Of a stretch of 5,224 nt of DNA, positions 5,108 to 5,224 are shown piece by piece. Within the stretch, counting starts at the first letter, position 1; each line of letters begins with the position of its first letter. The notes under the pieces were generated by a model, which was given only the letters and a program-made list of their open reading frames with translations, was not told where the DNA came from and ran no database searches. The stretch lies in NCBI GenBank assembly GCA_049513695.1, contig JBEKVW010000112.1:1-5224 (forward strand), given 5' to 3'. Source of the DNA: UBA1162 sp049513695. GTDB lineage: Bacteria; Chloroflexota; Dehalococcoidia; GIF9; UBA5629. The position numbers and the translations under genes were made by a program.

Positions 5108-5145
5108 ACCTTTCTTCAGACTCCATCGGCTGAATAACCCGGCAG

Positions 5146-5224
5146 TCACAACTTCTGAGGCCTGAATTCCTGATTGCCTTTGACCATAGCGCTAATCAGA
5201 TCAACGATTTGATCTACATACTGG
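5146..5224 (-). CDS. 3' end of a gene running in from the right edge, product unknown
   Basis: On the minus strand a frame is open from the window edge (first full codon at 5223) to a TGA at 5148-5146. It gives 25 residues, beginning QYVDQIVDLISAMVKGNQ and ending RPQKL. The amphipathic helix followed by a polar tail looks like a genuine protein C-terminus. The gene would converge on the TetR gene with 38 bp between stops. The fragment is too short for a family call, and an open stretch of this length can arise by chance. Confidence 0.4.
   Translation of the reverse strand, partial: QYVDQIVDLISAMVKGNQEFRPQKL

Noticed and set aside
5115..5134. TTCAG/CTGAA inverted repeat after the tetR-family gene
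   Set aside because: The stem is only 5 bp, with a 10-nt loop and no U-run, too weak to call a terminator.
5198..5215. AGATCAA/TTGATCT hairpin with a 4-nt loop near the right edge
   Set aside because: It lies inside the probable coding end of the partial gene and has no U-run.

Overview
The window reads like a chromosomal stretch of an anaerobic bacterium. The Chloroflexota class Dehalococcoidia is my best guess, because the MiaB tail, the winged-helix/iron-sulfur protein and the TetR regulator all look like proteins of that group; no search was possible. A Gram-positive-type LexA operator fits Chloroflexota and also Firmicutes. No rRNA, tRNA, CRISPR array, insertion sequence or transposase was seen.

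Layout. Positions 1-371 are the 3' end of a miaB-type tRNA methylthiotransferase gene. Positions 436-1132 hold lexA with a near-consensus promoter and a perfect-core SOS box just after the predicted transcription start. Positions 1133-1290 form a leader that can fold in two mutually exclusive ways, one resembling a terminator and one hiding the ribosome binding site of the next gene. Positions 1291-2298 encode a 335-residue protein with an N-terminal winged helix and cysteine-rich iron-sulfur motifs. One of its ferredoxin motifs has lost a cysteine. Positions 2299-2548 are non-coding, with a weak promoter followed by a 12-bp perfect palindrome. Positions 2549-2971 encode a small exported protein built from two diverged copies of a 36-residue unit. 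Convergent to it, at 3049-3285 on the minus strand, is a small two-helix membrane protein.

Positions 3378-5107 form the most coherent regulatory unit. A 260-residue cytoplasmic protein with fibronectin-III-like features lies on the minus strand and ends in a good intrinsic terminator. A TetR-family regulator lies divergently on the plus strand. The minus promoter carries a 14-bp perfect palindrome between its -35 and -10 elements, which is a classic repressor operator position. The core of this palindrome recurs in the leader of the iron-sulfur gene, so one regulator may control both. The last 79 bases appear to hold the 3' end of another minus-strand gene.

Two regulatory themes therefore dominate: LexA autoregulation on the left and a probable TetR switch on the right. 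The most novel points are the unknown TetR-controlled 260-residue protein, the shared operator core, the alternative leader folds and the duplicated secreted protein.
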